The notes under the pieces were generated by a model. That model searched no databases. It had not been told where the DNA came from and saw only the letters and a list, made by a program, of their open reading frames with translations. DNA of 64,000 nucleotides from Streptomyces sp. NBC_00287 (GTDB lineage Bacteria > Actinomycetota > Actinomycetes > Streptomycetales > Streptomycetaceae). Both the position numbers and the translations under genes were made by a program. The DNA lies in assembly GCF_036173105.1 (NCBI RefSeq), contig NZ_CP108053.1, forward strand, positions 1,984,001 to 2,048,000, given 5' to 3'. Positions 57,898 through 64,000 of this stretch are shown here, one piece after another. How positions within the stretch are numbered: the first letter of the stretch is position 1; each line of letters begins with the position of its first letter.

Positions 57898-58610
57898 CGC
57901 AGATCGGGATCGAAGGCATCCAGGACACGTTCCAGCGCCCGGCTGAACACCGCCTCCAGATCGATCGGCCCGCTGTCCTCCATGAAGGCGGCGGCCAGTC
58001 GCGGATACGCGCCGGTGGCGACCTGGCTACCGAGGTAGGCGATGCGGACCGCGTTCTCCTCCTCCTCGGACCAAGGCATCGAGCGGGTCCGCTCGGCGGT
58101 GGCGATCTCGTTCGCGGTGTACGTCGTCACGACGCCGTTGAGCAGCGCGACGAGCTCCATCTTCACGCTGTACGGGACGTCGAGCGGTTCGAGACAGGCC
58201 AGGCAGTGCTCCAGGTAGCGCAGGGTGTGGGGACTGAAGCCGTACACCCCTGACATCAGCCGCGGCACCCAGGTGTGGCGGCGCATGATGGCGCGGGTCT
58301 CCTGCGCGTTGCGGATCATGTCGGCGCGCCAGTCGCCCGAGGGCTCCTGGATCTCGTGCTCGGCGCCCACCGCGTCGATCATCAGCTCGTGCAGGTCCTC
58401 CTTGCGGGGGACGTAGTTGTACAGCGACATGGTGCCGCAGCCCAGCTCGGCCGCCACGTGCCGCATGGACACGGCATCCAGCCCGCCGGCGTCGGCGATC
58501 CGCACTGCGGCTGCCGCGATGTCCGCACGCGTGAACGCGGGCCTGGGCCCTCGCCCGGTCCGCTCGGGTCGCGCCCAGATCACCCCGGGTTCGGCCGCCT
58601 TGCCCGCCAT
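57894..58610 (-). CDS. TetR-family regulator of the DrrAB-like exporter
   Basis: The 238-residue repressor has a helix-turn-helix (SMRHVAAELGCGTMSLYNYV, about residues 48-67) and a TetR_C-type ligand domain. It is transcribed divergently from the ABC exporter genes with a 63-bp spacer that contains the 7-bp inverted repeat TACGTAC-AGC-GTACGTA. An antibiotic or its precursor transported by the exporter may be the ligand (inference). Its stop overlaps the end of the type ISP-like gene. Confidence 0.9.
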   Translation of the reverse strand: MAGKAAEPGVIWARPERTGRGPRPAFTRADIAAAAVRIADAGGLDAVSMRHVAAELGCGTMSLYNYVPRKEDLHELMIDAVGAEHEIQEPSGDWRADMIRNAQETRAIMRRHTWVPRLMSGVYGFSPHTLRYLEHCLACLEPLDVPYSVKMELVALLNGVVTTYTANEIATAERTRSMPWSEEEENAVRIAYLGSQVATGAYPRLAAAFMEDSGPIDLEAVFSRALERVLDAFDPDLR

Positions 58611-58638
58611 CGATCATCACCTCGGCCACCATCCTAGT

Positions 58639-58655
58639 TACGTACAGCGTACGTA
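58639..58655. promoter_or_regulatory. TetR operator between TetR gene and ABC exporter
   Basis: TACGTAC-AGC-GTACGTA is a perfect 7-bp inverted repeat around 3 bases, in the divergent promoter. A second, inverted copy (TACGTAC-GCT-GCACTTA) occurs at 58682-58698 inside the start of the ATPase gene and matches 15 of 17 positions in reverse orientation. Confidence 0.65.
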
Positions 58656-58673
58656 GTGCGCTATGGTCCACCC

Positions 58674-59618
58674 ATGACTTCTACGTACGCTGCACTTAGT
58701 GAAGGTCTGGAGAAGCGGTTCGGAGAGGTCCACGCGCTGCGCGGCCTTGATCTGGCCGTCGCGCAGGGGACCGTCTGCGGGCTTCTGGGGCCCAACGGGG
58801 CGGGCAAGACCACGGCGATACGGCTGCTCACCACGCTGCTGCGCCCGGACTCCGGCTCGGCCCGCGTCGCCGGGCACGACCTGCTGCGGGACCCGGGGGC
58901 GGTCCGGCGCAGCATCGGCGTCACCGGTCAGTACGCCTCGGTCGACGGCGACCTCACCGGCCGCCAGAACCTGCGTCTCTTCGCCCGGCTGCACCGGGTG
59001 CGCGGCCCGGCCGAGCGCGCCGCCGAACTCCTGGACCGGTTCGGGCTGACCGAGGCGGCAGACCGGCCGGCGGCCACGTACTCGGGCGGGATGCGCCGTC
59101 GTCTGGACCTCGCGGCGAGCCTCGTGCGCCGCCCCGAGGTGCTGTTCCTGGACGAGCCCACGACGGGCCTCGACCCCGCGAGCCGCAACCGCATCTGGGA
59201 GGCGGTACGGGAGCTGACCGAGGACGGCACGACCGTGTTGCTGACCACGCAGTACCTGGATGAGGCCGACCAACTCGCCGACGACATCGCCCTGGTGGAC
59301 CGGGGGCGGGTCGCGCAATCGGGCTCGCCGGCCCAGTTCAAGGCGACCATCGGCGCACATGTCGAGGTCGTCGTCGCCGATCCGGACGTCATGGCGAAGG
59401 CGGCGGCCGTACTGGACCAACTGACCGGTACCGAGCCGTCGTTCGACCACGAGCGAGGCGCCGTCGGCGCGGTCGCCCGGGACGCCACGCTCACGCTCCC
59501 CCGCTTGGTGCGCGAACTCGACGCGGCAGGCGTGCCGTTGCTGGACGCGAGCCTCAAACCGCCGACTCTCGACGACGTGTTCCTGCGACTCACCCAGGAA
59601 GAGGAGCGTGCGGCATGA
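58674..59618 (+). CDS. ABC transporter ATPase (DrrA-like)
   Basis: This 314-residue ATPase belongs to the drug-resistance/ABC-2 exporter class. Walker A is GPNGAGKTT (about residues 39-47), the signature is YSGGMRRRLDLAA, Walker B is VLFLDEPTTGLDP, and a DrrA-type C-terminal domain follows with DVFLRLTQEEE. It energises export of a drug or metabolite with the permease gene that overlaps its stop by 4 bp. Start ATG 58674 is taken; GTG 58656 is less likely. The gene belongs to a TetR-controlled two-gene operon. Confidence 0.92.
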   Translation: MTSTYAALSEGLEKRFGEVHALRGLDLAVAQGTVCGLLGPNGAGKTTAIRLLTTLLRPDSGSARVAGHDLLRDPGAVRRSIGVTGQYASVDGDLTGRQNLRLFARLHRVRGPAERAAELLDRFGLTEAADRPAATYSGGMRRRLDLAASLVRRPEVLFLDEPTTGLDPASRNRIWEAVRELTEDGTTVLLTTQYLDEADQLADDIALVDRGRVAQSGSPAQFKATIGAHVEVVVADPDVMAKAAAVLDQLTGTEPSFDHERGAVGAVARDATLTLPRLVRELDAAGVPLLDASLKPPTLDDVFLRLTQEEERAA

Positions 59619-60397
59619 GCACTCTCGCCTACGACGGCGGCGCGATGCTGGGCCGCCAGCTGCGGCGGCTGCGCAACAACCCGGGGCTGCTGATCCTGAC
59701 CCAGACCATGCCGATCACCATGCTGCTGTTCTTCGGCTACGTCTTCGGCAGCGCGCTCGCGATGCCGGGCGCGGAGTACCGGTCCTTCCTGGTGCCGGGG
59801 CTGCTGGTGGCGACCGCCGCGAACGGCATCATGACCGGGATGTTCCAGACCGCCCAGGACACCCACCGCGGCGTGATGGACCGCTTCCGTACGCTGCCGA
59901 TGAGCCGGGCCGCCGTGCCGCTCGGGCAGGCGGGCGCTGATCTGGTCGTGACGGCGGTGGGCACGGTGCCGTTCCTGCTGGTCGGCCTCGCGGTGGGCTG
60001 GCGGATCGAGGGGTCCGCACTCGAAGCGGTGGGCGCCGTGGGGCTGTTGCTGCTGTTCCGGTTCGCTACGACGTGGGTCGGGATCTTCCTCGGGCTGCTC
60101 ACCCGGAACGAGGAGGCCGCCGGTCAGCTGGGCGGGGCGACCTTCATCCTGCCGCTGCTGTCCAACGCGTACATTCCGACCGACGGTCTGCCGGGCTGGC
60201 TGCGCACCCTCGCCGAGTGGAACCCGATCAGCGCGGTCACCACGGCCCTGCGGGACCTCTTCGGCAACGCCCCCGTGCCGCACGACGCCGCCTGGCCGGT
60301 GGCCCACCCGATCGCCGGGTCACTGGCCTGGAGCGCGGTACTGATCGCCGTGGCCGCGCCGCTCGCCGTGCGCCGGTACACCCGTGGCGAAGGCTGA
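59615..60397 (+). CDS. ABC-2 type permease (DrrB-like)
   Basis: The 260-residue membrane protein has six hydrophobic segments, among them LLILTQTMPITMLLFFGYVF and FVLVPGLLVATAANGIM (here SFLVPGLLVATA), and the typical ABC-2 permease loop with AQDTHRGVMDRFRTLPMSRAAV. With the ATPase it forms an exporter of unknown substrate, likely hydrophobic. ATG 59615 overlaps the ATPase stop in ATGA, so synthesis is coupled. A CoA-transferase gene follows after 24 bp. Confidence 0.92.
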   Translation: MSTLAYDGGAMLGRQLRRLRNNPGLLILTQTMPITMLLFFGYVFGSALAMPGAEYRSFLVPGLLVATAANGIMTGMFQTAQDTHRGVMDRFRTLPMSRAAVPLGQAGADLVVTAVGTVPFLLVGLAVGWRIEGSALEAVGAVGLLLLFRFATTWVGIFLGLLTRNEEAAGQLGGATFILPLLSNAYIPTDGLPGWLRTLAEWNPISAVTTALRDLFGNAPVPHDAAWPVAHPIAGSLAWSAVLIAVAAPLAVRRYTRGEG

Positions 60398-60421
60398 CGC
60401 CCACAGGGCATGATCGCCCGC

Positions 60422-61618
60422 ATGGAATCGCAGCCGCTGCCCCTGACCGGCATCACCGTCGTCGCGGTCGAACAGGCCGTCGCGGCCCCCTTCGCCACCC
60501 GGCAGCTCGCCGATCTCGGCGCCCGGGTGATCAAGGTCGAGCGGATCGACGGCGGCGACTTCGCGCGCGGTTACGACACCGCCGCGCGCGGACTCGCCTC
60601 GCACTTCGTGTGGTGCAACCGCGGCAAGGAGTCCATCGCCCTGGACCTGAAGGACCCGCGCGGCCTGGAGGTCGTACGGCGGCTCGTGCGCGACGCGGAC
60701 GTCTTCGTGCAGAACCTCGCCCAGGGCGCCGCCGCCCGGCTCGGCCTCGACGCGGCCACGCTGTGCGCCGCGCACCCGCGGCTGATCGCCGTGGACATCT
60801 CGGGGTACGGCGCCGGTGGCCCGTACGCGGACAAGCGGGCGTACGACATGCTCGTGCAGTGCGAGGCGGGCCTGGTGTCCGTGACCGGGACGCCGGAGCA
60901 GCCGGTGAAGGCGGGGATCCCGGCGGCCGACATCGCGGCGGCCATGTACGCCTTCTCCGGGGTGCTGGCGGCGCTGGTGCGCCGGGGCACGACCGGGCGG
61001 GGCGGGCCGGTGGAGGTGTCGATGCTGGAGTCGCTGGCGGAGTGGATGGGGCATCCGCTGCACCATGCGATGCACGGCGGCACGGCACCGGCGCGCACGG
61101 GTCTTGCGCACGCCGTCATCGCGCCGTACGACGCCTATCCGACGGCGGACGGCGGGCGGGTGCTGCTGTCGGTGCAGAACGACCGGGAGTGGCGGCGGCT
61201 GGCCGAACAGGTGCTGGAGCGGCCGGAGTTGGGGACCGCACCGGCCTACGCGACGAACGCGGCGCGGGTGGTGAACCGGGAGCGCACGGACGAGTTGGTC
61301 GCGAAGGCGCTGGGCGCGCTCGGCACCGACGAGGCGCTGGCGCGGCTGGAGGGCGCGGGTCTGGCGTGCGCACGCCTGAGGGATCTGCACGAGGTGGCGG
61401 AGCATCCGCAGCTGGCGGCCCGGGAGCGGTGGCGGGAGGTGGGGTCGCCGGTGGGGCCGCTCAGGGCGCTGCTGCCGCCGATCACGCTGCCGGGAGCGGA
61501 CGCGGCCCGTATGGGGGATGTGCCCGCGCTCGGGGAACACACCGAGGCGCTGCTGCGAGCCGTGGGGATGACGGACGGCGAGATCGCAGCGCTGCGCCGG
61601 GACGGCGTGGCCGCCTGA
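60422..61618 (+). CDS. CaiB/BaiF-family CoA-transferase
   Basis: The 398-residue class III CoA-transferase has ARVIKVERIDGGDFARG, FVWCNRGKESIALDLKDPRG and the catalytic aspartate in RAYDMLVQ (Asp142). It moves CoA between carboxylic acids in the cytosol through an aspartyl-CoA thioester. The acids involved are not predictable. ATG 60422 (MESQPLPLTG) is preferred, with ATG 60410 as alternative. It sits 24 bp after the permease and may be transcribed with it, though a functional link is not evident. Confidence 0.92.
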   Translation: MESQPLPLTGITVVAVEQAVAAPFATRQLADLGARVIKVERIDGGDFARGYDTAARGLASHFVWCNRGKESIALDLKDPRGLEVVRRLVRDADVFVQNLAQGAAARLGLDAATLCAAHPRLIAVDISGYGAGGPYADKRAYDMLVQCEAGLVSVTGTPEQPVKAGIPAADIAAAMYAFSGVLAALVRRGTTGRGGPVEVSMLESLAEWMGHPLHHAMHGGTAPARTGLAHAVIAPYDAYPTADGGRVLLSVQNDREWRRLAEQVLERPELGTAPAYATNAARVVNRERTDELVAKALGALGTDEALARLEGAGLACARLRDLHEVAEHPQLAARERWREVGSPVGPLRALLPPITLPGADAARMGDVPALGEHTEALLRAVGMTDGEIAALRRDGVAA

Positions 61619-61634
61619 GCGCGGGCAAAGCGGC

Positions 61635-61904
61635 TCAGCGGCCGCCGAACAGCGAACGGCGCAGTCGGCGCAGGGGCGCGAAGAGCGAGACGCGACGGAC
61701 TCGCGCACCCCGGTCGCTGTGCTGACGCACGGGCTCACGGGCGGTCAGCTCACGCATCAGTGAGGTCGCCTCGGCCGTCTTCTGCTGCGGCACGGCGGGA
61801 CCCGCCAGCACCGAGAGATGGCGGTCGAGGCGCGAACTGGTCGCGCTGCTCCCGCAGGTGATCGCAGGGACCCTGGCCCTGCTGCGCACTGTTATCTGTT
61901 CCAT
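61635..61904 (-). CDS. Small basic protein of unknown function
   Basis: The 89-residue protein is Arg- and Ser-rich (18 Arg), lacks recognisable domains and ends in a strongly basic tail (LFAPLRRLRRSLFGGR). A good ribosome site (GGGGAG) 5 nt before ATG 61904 and its own space support a real gene. It is convergent with the CoA-transferase gene. It could bind nucleic acids or a membrane surface, but nothing proves that. I do not recognise a family. Confidence 0.6.
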   Translation of the reverse strand: MEQITVRSRARVPAITCGSSATSSRLDRHLSVLAGPAVPQQKTAEATSLMRELTAREPVRQHSDRGARVRRVSLFAPLRRLRRSLFGGR

Positions 61905-62030
61905 GTCACTCCCCACCCGTACGAGTCCACCCGGCCCGGGCAGGGTAACCCTATCGCCCCCTTGGGGCACTCGTGTATTGCGGTCACAGGATTCACCTTC
62001 CCTGTAAGGGTGTTGACGATTCACCCTTGA

Positions 62031-62819
62031 TTACTCTCCGAATCCAACCGATTTCAGGGCGAGTTGGACCACCGGCTGAGTAGTGGGCTGCGGCGAGCCA
62101 CCGTCCGGCTCGACGGTCACAGCCAGTGACGTTGCGGAGGTGTCCAGGCCGGACGCGACCAAGGGCGTGTCGCCGTCGAAGAGCCCGAGGGAGCGCGGTT
62201 GCGCGTCGGGGCGCATGACCCACAGTTGGTGCACGCGGTCGCCCGGAAGGTCGTCGTATCTGCCGAGGGTGACGACCGCGCTCCCCTCCGATGCGGAAGC
62301 GATCACTCCGATACTCCGGCCCTCGGCGTCCTGCCCGGTGCTCGCGCGCGCGTCGGGAGCAGCGAGAACGTGGGCGATCTCACGCGCCTGCGCCCGCTCG
62401 GCATCCAGCTGCTCCTGCGTCTGATTCGCCTGCACGGCGAACAGCGAGGCAACCACGAGCGCAGCGGCGGCCGTGGCGGTCGCGAACGGCACGAACAGAG
62501 GCCGCCGCTCCCGCACCCGGGCCGGCGGCGCCTGCATCCCCCACACATGCGGCGGCAACTGCGGCTCCCGCGCCCGCACGGGCTCCTGAGCAGTCGTCCG
62601 TACGGCGGCCAGGACCCGTTCGCGCAGCGCGGCCGGCGGCGGGGCGGACGTGGACCAGGCCAGCCGTACCGCGTCCTCGGACAGGGTCCGTACCTCGGCG
62701 GCGCAGCGGTCGCACTTCTTCAGATGTTTCTCGAAGCGCACGCGCTCCCCCGGTTCCAGAGCGTCGAGGGCGTAGGGAGCGGCGAGGGAGTGGAGATCGC
62801 CGCGGCGGAAGAGGCTCAT
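62031..62819 (-). CDS. rskA: Anti-sigma factor RskA-like (zinc-associated)
   Basis: This 262-residue transmembrane anti-sigma factor has an N-terminal ASD helix bundle with the HXXXCXXC-type metal site (FEKHLKKCDRCAAE, about residues 36-48), one transmembrane helix (FVPFATATAAAALVVASLFAV) and an extracytoplasmic RskA-type C-terminal domain (ending HQLWVMRPDAQPRSLGLFD). It should sequester SigK until proteolysed. Start ATG 62819 overlaps the sigma gene stop in ATGA, so both proteins are made in equal measure. Confidence 0.93.
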   Translation of the reverse strand: MSLFRRGDLHSLAAPYALDALEPGERVRFEKHLKKCDRCAAEVRTLSEDAVRLAWSTSAPPPAALRERVLAAVRTTAQEPVRAREPQLPPHVWGMQAPPARVRERRPLFVPFATATAAAALVVASLFAVQANQTQEQLDAERAQAREIAHVLAAPDARASTGQDAEGRSIGVIASASEGSAVVTLGRYDDLPGDRVHQLWVMRPDAQPRSLGLFDGDTPLVASGLDTSATSLAVTVEPDGGSPQPTTQPVVQLALKSVGFGE

Positions 62820-63418
62820 ACGGCACCTCCCAGGCATTCGCGCAGCCGGGTCAGCCCGTCCCGCATCCGCGTCTTGACCGTGCCCAGCGGCAGGGAGAGC
62901 CGCTCGGCGACCTCACGGTAGGTGTAGCCGTCGTAGTAGGCGAGGGTGACGGACTGCCGTTGCAGGGCGGTGAGCCGGTCGAGACAGCGGCGCACCCACT
63001 CGCGCTCCAGGCCCGCCTCGACCTCCTCGGACACCTGGTCGAAGGCGGGGTGATGGGCCTTGCGTGCCTCGCGCTGCTCGCGTTCGCCGGCCGCGCGGGC
63101 GCTGCGCACCCGGTCCACGGCCCGGCGATGGGCGAGGGTGAGGATCCACGACAGGGCGCTGCCCCGGCCGGGGTCGAACCGCCCCGCTGACCGCCACATT
63201 TCCAGCAGCACCTCCTGCGCCACCTCCTCCGACTGGGCCGGGTCCCGCACGACCCGCCGCACAAGGCCGAACACCGGGCCCGACACGATCCCGTACAACT
63301 CCTCGAATGCCTTCTGGTCCCCACCCGCCACGAGCACCAGAAGCTCGTCCGCCTCCAACTCGTCTCCCCCTCCCGCGAGACCGCATCTGGGCCGTCCCGC
63401 CCCACGAGGTATTCGCAA
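62816..63418 (-). CDS. sigK: ECF sigma factor SigK-like
   Basis: This 200-residue ECF RNA polymerase sigma factor has sigma-2 with DPAQSEEVAQEVLLEMWRSA, then LSWILTLAHRRAVDRVRS, and sigma-4 with LALQRQSVTLAYYDGYTYRE (here TALQRQSVTLAYYDG) and the recognition helix LSLPLGTVKTRMRDGLTRL. It partners the RskA-like protein that follows. I chose TTG 63418 because GGAGGT lies 7 nt upstream; GTG 63427 lies too close to it. A putative SigK-type promoter is found upstream of the divergent DUF4331 gene. Confidence 0.9.
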   Translation of the reverse strand: MRIPRGAGRPRCGLAGGGDELEADELLVLVAGGDQKAFEELYGIVSGPVFGLVRRVVRDPAQSEEVAQEVLLEMWRSAGRFDPGRGSALSWILTLAHRRAVDRVRSARAAGEREQREARKAHHPAFDQVSEEVEAGLEREWVRRCLDRLTALQRQSVTLAYYDGYTYREVAERLSLPLGTVKTRMRDGLTRLRECLGGAV

Positions 63419-63499
63419 CGCACCCACCTCCGGATGGGGTTACGGATCAGAAGGTCGAAAACGCGGGTCGGCGGGCCGCCAAATCAGTTTCGGGTCGGA

Positions 63500-63527
63500 C
63501 CAATCCGCCCCGCACCCCGCTCCGAAT
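63500..63527 (+). promoter_or_regulatory. Putative SigK promoter of the DUF4331 gene
   Basis: CCAATCC (63500-63506) and CCGAAT (63522-63527) are separated by 15 bp and end 38 bp before the ATG at 63566. This resembles the CCATCC...CCGAAT pattern reported for mycobacterial SigK promoters. The match is by eye only. Confidence 0.5.
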
Positions 63528-63565
63528 CCCGGTGCGTCAGGCAAGTTGAACCGAGGACGGACGGC

Positions 63566-64000
63566 ATGACACCTATCTCCAGGAGCGGCGCGGGACGCAC
63601 GAGTGTCGCGACCCTCATCTGTGGTGCGCTGGCCGCCGGGGGGCTCGCAGCCGCCGGCGTGACCGCGCTGGAACCGGGGGCGGCCTCCGCCTCCAGCCAC
63701 CGGGAGGCCCCGCTGATCTCGGGGACTCCGCAGTACGACAACACGGACGTGTACGCGTTCGTCAGCCCCGACAAGCCGGACACGACGACGATCGTCGCGA
63801 ACTGGATCCCCTTCGAGGAGCCGGCCGGCGGACCGAACTTCTTCACGTTCGCCGAGGACGCGCAGTACGACATCCACATCGACAACAACGGTGACGCGCA
63901 GGGTGAGCTGCTGTACCGGTTCACGTTCAAGACGCACACCAAGAACAAGAAGACGTTCCTGTACAACACCGGGCCCGTCGAGAGCCTCGACGATCCCGAC
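63566..64000 (+). CDS. DUF4331 family secreted protein, N-terminal part
   Basis: Only the first 145 codons are inside the window; the frame is open to the right edge. A signal peptide (VATLICGALAAGGLAAAGV) is followed by SSHREAPLIS, the hallmark of DUF4331, and by PQYDNTDVYAFVSPDKPDTT and ANWIPFEEPAGGPNFFTF. The family is extracellular and of unknown function. In several actinomycetes it lies next to a SigK/RskA pair, as here, and is a likely SigK target. Start ATG 63566 (MTPISRSGAG) has GGACGG upstream. Confidence 0.9.
   Translation, partial: MTPISRSGAGRTSVATLICGALAAGGLAAAGVTALEPGAASASSHREAPLISGTPQYDNTDVYAFVSPDKPDTTTIVANWIPFEEPAGGPNFFTFAEDAQYDIHIDNNGDAQGELLYRFTFKTHTKNKKTFLYNTGPVESLDDPD

Overview
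The window is chromosomal DNA of a high-GC actinomycete, almost certainly a Streptomyces. The evidence is very high GC in third codon positions, frequent GTG and some TTG starts, purine-rich Shine-Dalgarno sites, many TetR regulators beside acyl-CoA enzymes, a SoxR, a SigK/RskA pair, Tat and lipoprotein signals, and rare TTA leucine codons (the bldA-type codon). I see no tRNA, rRNA, CRISPR array, prophage or secondary-metabolite cluster. Most of the window looks like ordinary metabolic chromosome, with one IS110 element and one large conflict-type signalling gene pair.

Layout. 1-4000: end of a YchJ-like gene, a methyltransferase, then gluconate uptake and phosphorylation (GntR regulator, gntK, gntP). 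4095-6142: an unrecognised lipoprotein plus membrane protein pair. 6146-7484: a molybdopterin oxidoreductase with its cytochrome b. 7554-13963: amino-acid permease, TPR-like protein, DMT transporter, NUDIX, two DUF202 membrane proteins, quinone oxidoreductase and a histidine-rich protein. 14117-19408: a fatty-acid-type catabolic locus (kinase-like protein, acyl-CoA dehydrogenase, SDR, acyl-CoA ligase, TetR). 19574-28476: NamZ-like muramidase, two hydrolases (one a penicillin-acylase family enzyme), a zinc-ribbon protein, a BKACE enzyme, an RNA ligase and SoxR. 28560-36318: MaoC hydratase, three regulators, a second acyl-CoA dehydrogenase, EamA exporter, alcohol and aldehyde dehydrogenases. 36425-42799: DUF3574 protein, sugar-type ABC ATPase, class F-like sortase with a secreted neighbour, MFS and CitMHS transporters. 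42900-44560: IS110 element with a structured non-coding left end. 44562-46820: molybdopterin oxidoreductase. 46944-53187: alpha/beta hydrolase and an 1805-residue caspase-STAND-WD40 protein. 53254-64000: lipoprotein/TetR pair, hmgA with a GntR regulator, a stand-alone type ISP C-terminal-like protein, DrrAB-like ABC exporter, CoA transferase, SigK/RskA and the start of a DUF4331 protein.

How the parts work together. Short palindromes tie genes into small TetR regulons. One motif (CATACCGACYGGT) lies about 40-50 bp upstream of the kinase/acyl-CoA dehydrogenase pair, the SDR/ligase/TetR operon and, 27 kb away, the molybdopterin oxidoreductase. Another (AAAYTAGCNCYGYTAGTTT) lies between the second acyl-CoA dehydrogenase and its divergent TetR and again upstream of the aldehyde/alcohol dehydrogenase operon. 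A CTAAGC-N4-GCTTAG site fits the MaoC gene and its TetR, and a TACGTAC palindrome fits the DrrAB exporter and its TetR.

Most unusual: the hydrolase plus caspase-STAND-WD40 pair, which resembles abortive-infection or programmed-death modules and whose first gene carries a TTA codon; and the IS110 left end, whose hairpins and a 9-nt match to the right end suggest a bridge RNA. All functional statements rest on sequence motifs and family knowledge, without database searches.
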